Source of the DNA: Thiobacillus denitrificans DSM 12475
GTDB taxonomy: Bacteria; Pseudomonadota; Gammaproteobacteria; Burkholderiales; Thiobacillaceae
Assembly (NCBI RefSeq): GCF_000376425.1
Contig: NZ_AQWL01000011.1
Span: 27,322 to 91,321, forward strand
Length of the DNA: 64,000 nucleotides
Direction of reading: 5' to 3'
Shown one piece after another: positions 63,813-64,000 of this stretch; positions within the stretch are counted from its first letter, which is position 1; each line of letters opens with the position of its first letter. Below the pieces are notes generated by a model. That model saw nothing but the letters and a program-made list of their open reading frames with translations. It was not told the origin of the DNA and ran no database searches. The position numbers were made by a program, and so were the translations under genes.

Positions 63813-64000
63813 CAGGGTCTTTAGGAAGTCGATCAGCGAGTCGGGTGCACGATAGCGCTGCACCTTGACCTCTGGCGCTTGAAGGCGTGCCAAGGCACGG
63901 TCCTTCATGGTCAGGTCGGCCTCGACGTAGTGGTGGGTTGTTAGCGGGCTTTCATGCCCGAGCCAGAGCGCGATTACGCTGATATCGACGCCGGCCTGCA
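63810..64000 (-). CDS. Tyrosine recombinase, C-terminal part
   Basis: The minus strand is open from the window edge to a TGA at 63810-63812 and encodes the last 63 residues of a tyrosine recombinase: QAGVDISVIALWLGHESPLTTHHYVEAD contains the His box LGHES and the catalytic Tyr in HHYVEAD. The tail LIDFLKTL ends the protein. The rest lies outside the window. The form is that of transposon or element recombinases. Confidence 0.88.
   Translation of the reverse strand, partial: QAGVDISVIALWLGHESPLTTHHYVEADLTMKDRALARLQAPEVKVQRYRAPDSLIDFLKTL

Noticed and set aside
1-64000. CRISPR arrays, rRNA genes, riboswitches
   Set aside because: No regularly spaced repeats of CRISPR size, no rRNA segments and no recognisable riboswitch (including none before lysC, whose gap to rlmD is only 38 bases) were seen.
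36316-64000. Second copy of the tRNA-Ser 3' end as right attachment site
   Set aside because: No matching stretch was found by eye; the right end may be outside the window or lost.

Overview
The window reads like the chromosome of a GC-rich betaproteobacterium, most plausibly a Thiobacillus-like sulfur oxidiser. This is an inference from gene content (DUF302 protein, many c-type cytochromes, Mla-type and RND systems, dense operons with ATGA overlaps), not from a database search. Roughly the first 33 kb is chromosomal backbone. Everything after the tRNA-Ser(GCT) at 33.0 kb looks like acquired DNA.

Backbone (1-33 kb). A ferric-iron ABC transporter (fbpA partial, fbpB, fbpC) is followed directly by a hybrid sensor kinase. 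Next come a DUF302 protein, a HIT/GDP-hexose-phosphorylase-like protein and a 4-OT-type tautomerase. A minus-strand operon (SH3 protein, M48 peptidase, CHASE2 nucleotide cyclase, metallo-beta-lactamase-fold phosphodiesterase) pairs a cyclase with a possible cyclic-nucleotide hydrolase. It faces an Mla-type lipid transport operon in which the ATPase slot holds a protein without a Walker A loop. Then follow an SCP2-like secreted protein, a MarR-controlled tripartite RND efflux operon, a LigB-type dioxygenase, an FKBP isomerase, pgi, a DUF4139 protein, an HDOD protein, an exonuclease, rlmD, lysC and the tRNA.

Island entrance (33-37.5 kb). A P4-type integrase abuts the tRNA-Ser. Its 3' end runs into an ISL3-family transposase remnant, followed by an IS91-type element with a Y2 transposase and a partner tyrosine recombinase.

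Copper island (37.5-57 kb). CopRS, CopA and CopB, a DUF411 protein, a CusF-like protein, a YHS-containing CopA-type P-type ATPase and several Met/His-rich small proteins form a copper-resistance cluster. Three 16-bp sites of one pattern (ATTACA-N4-TGTAAT or its variant) lie upstream of three transcription units and probably bind CopR. Embedded in the cluster is a run of glutaredoxin-like protein, coiled-coil porin, three small monoheme cytochromes and a beta-propeller. I regard this as the best candidate for an undescribed periplasmic redox/metal module. The island is bracketed by an 82-bp inverted repeat (34679-34760 and 57149-57230, one mismatch) and contains an IS30 remnant.

Plasmid/ICE-like tail (57-64 kb). 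RadC, DUF932 and DUF736 genes each follow a long GC-rich leader without a recognisable gene, and each is followed by a hairpin. A TfoX-N protein and two unrecognised genes come next. The window ends in the C-terminus of another tyrosine recombinase, next to a 28-bp palindrome and repeated TTATGnnAAG motifs that look like recombinase binding sites. The far end of the island is outside the window.
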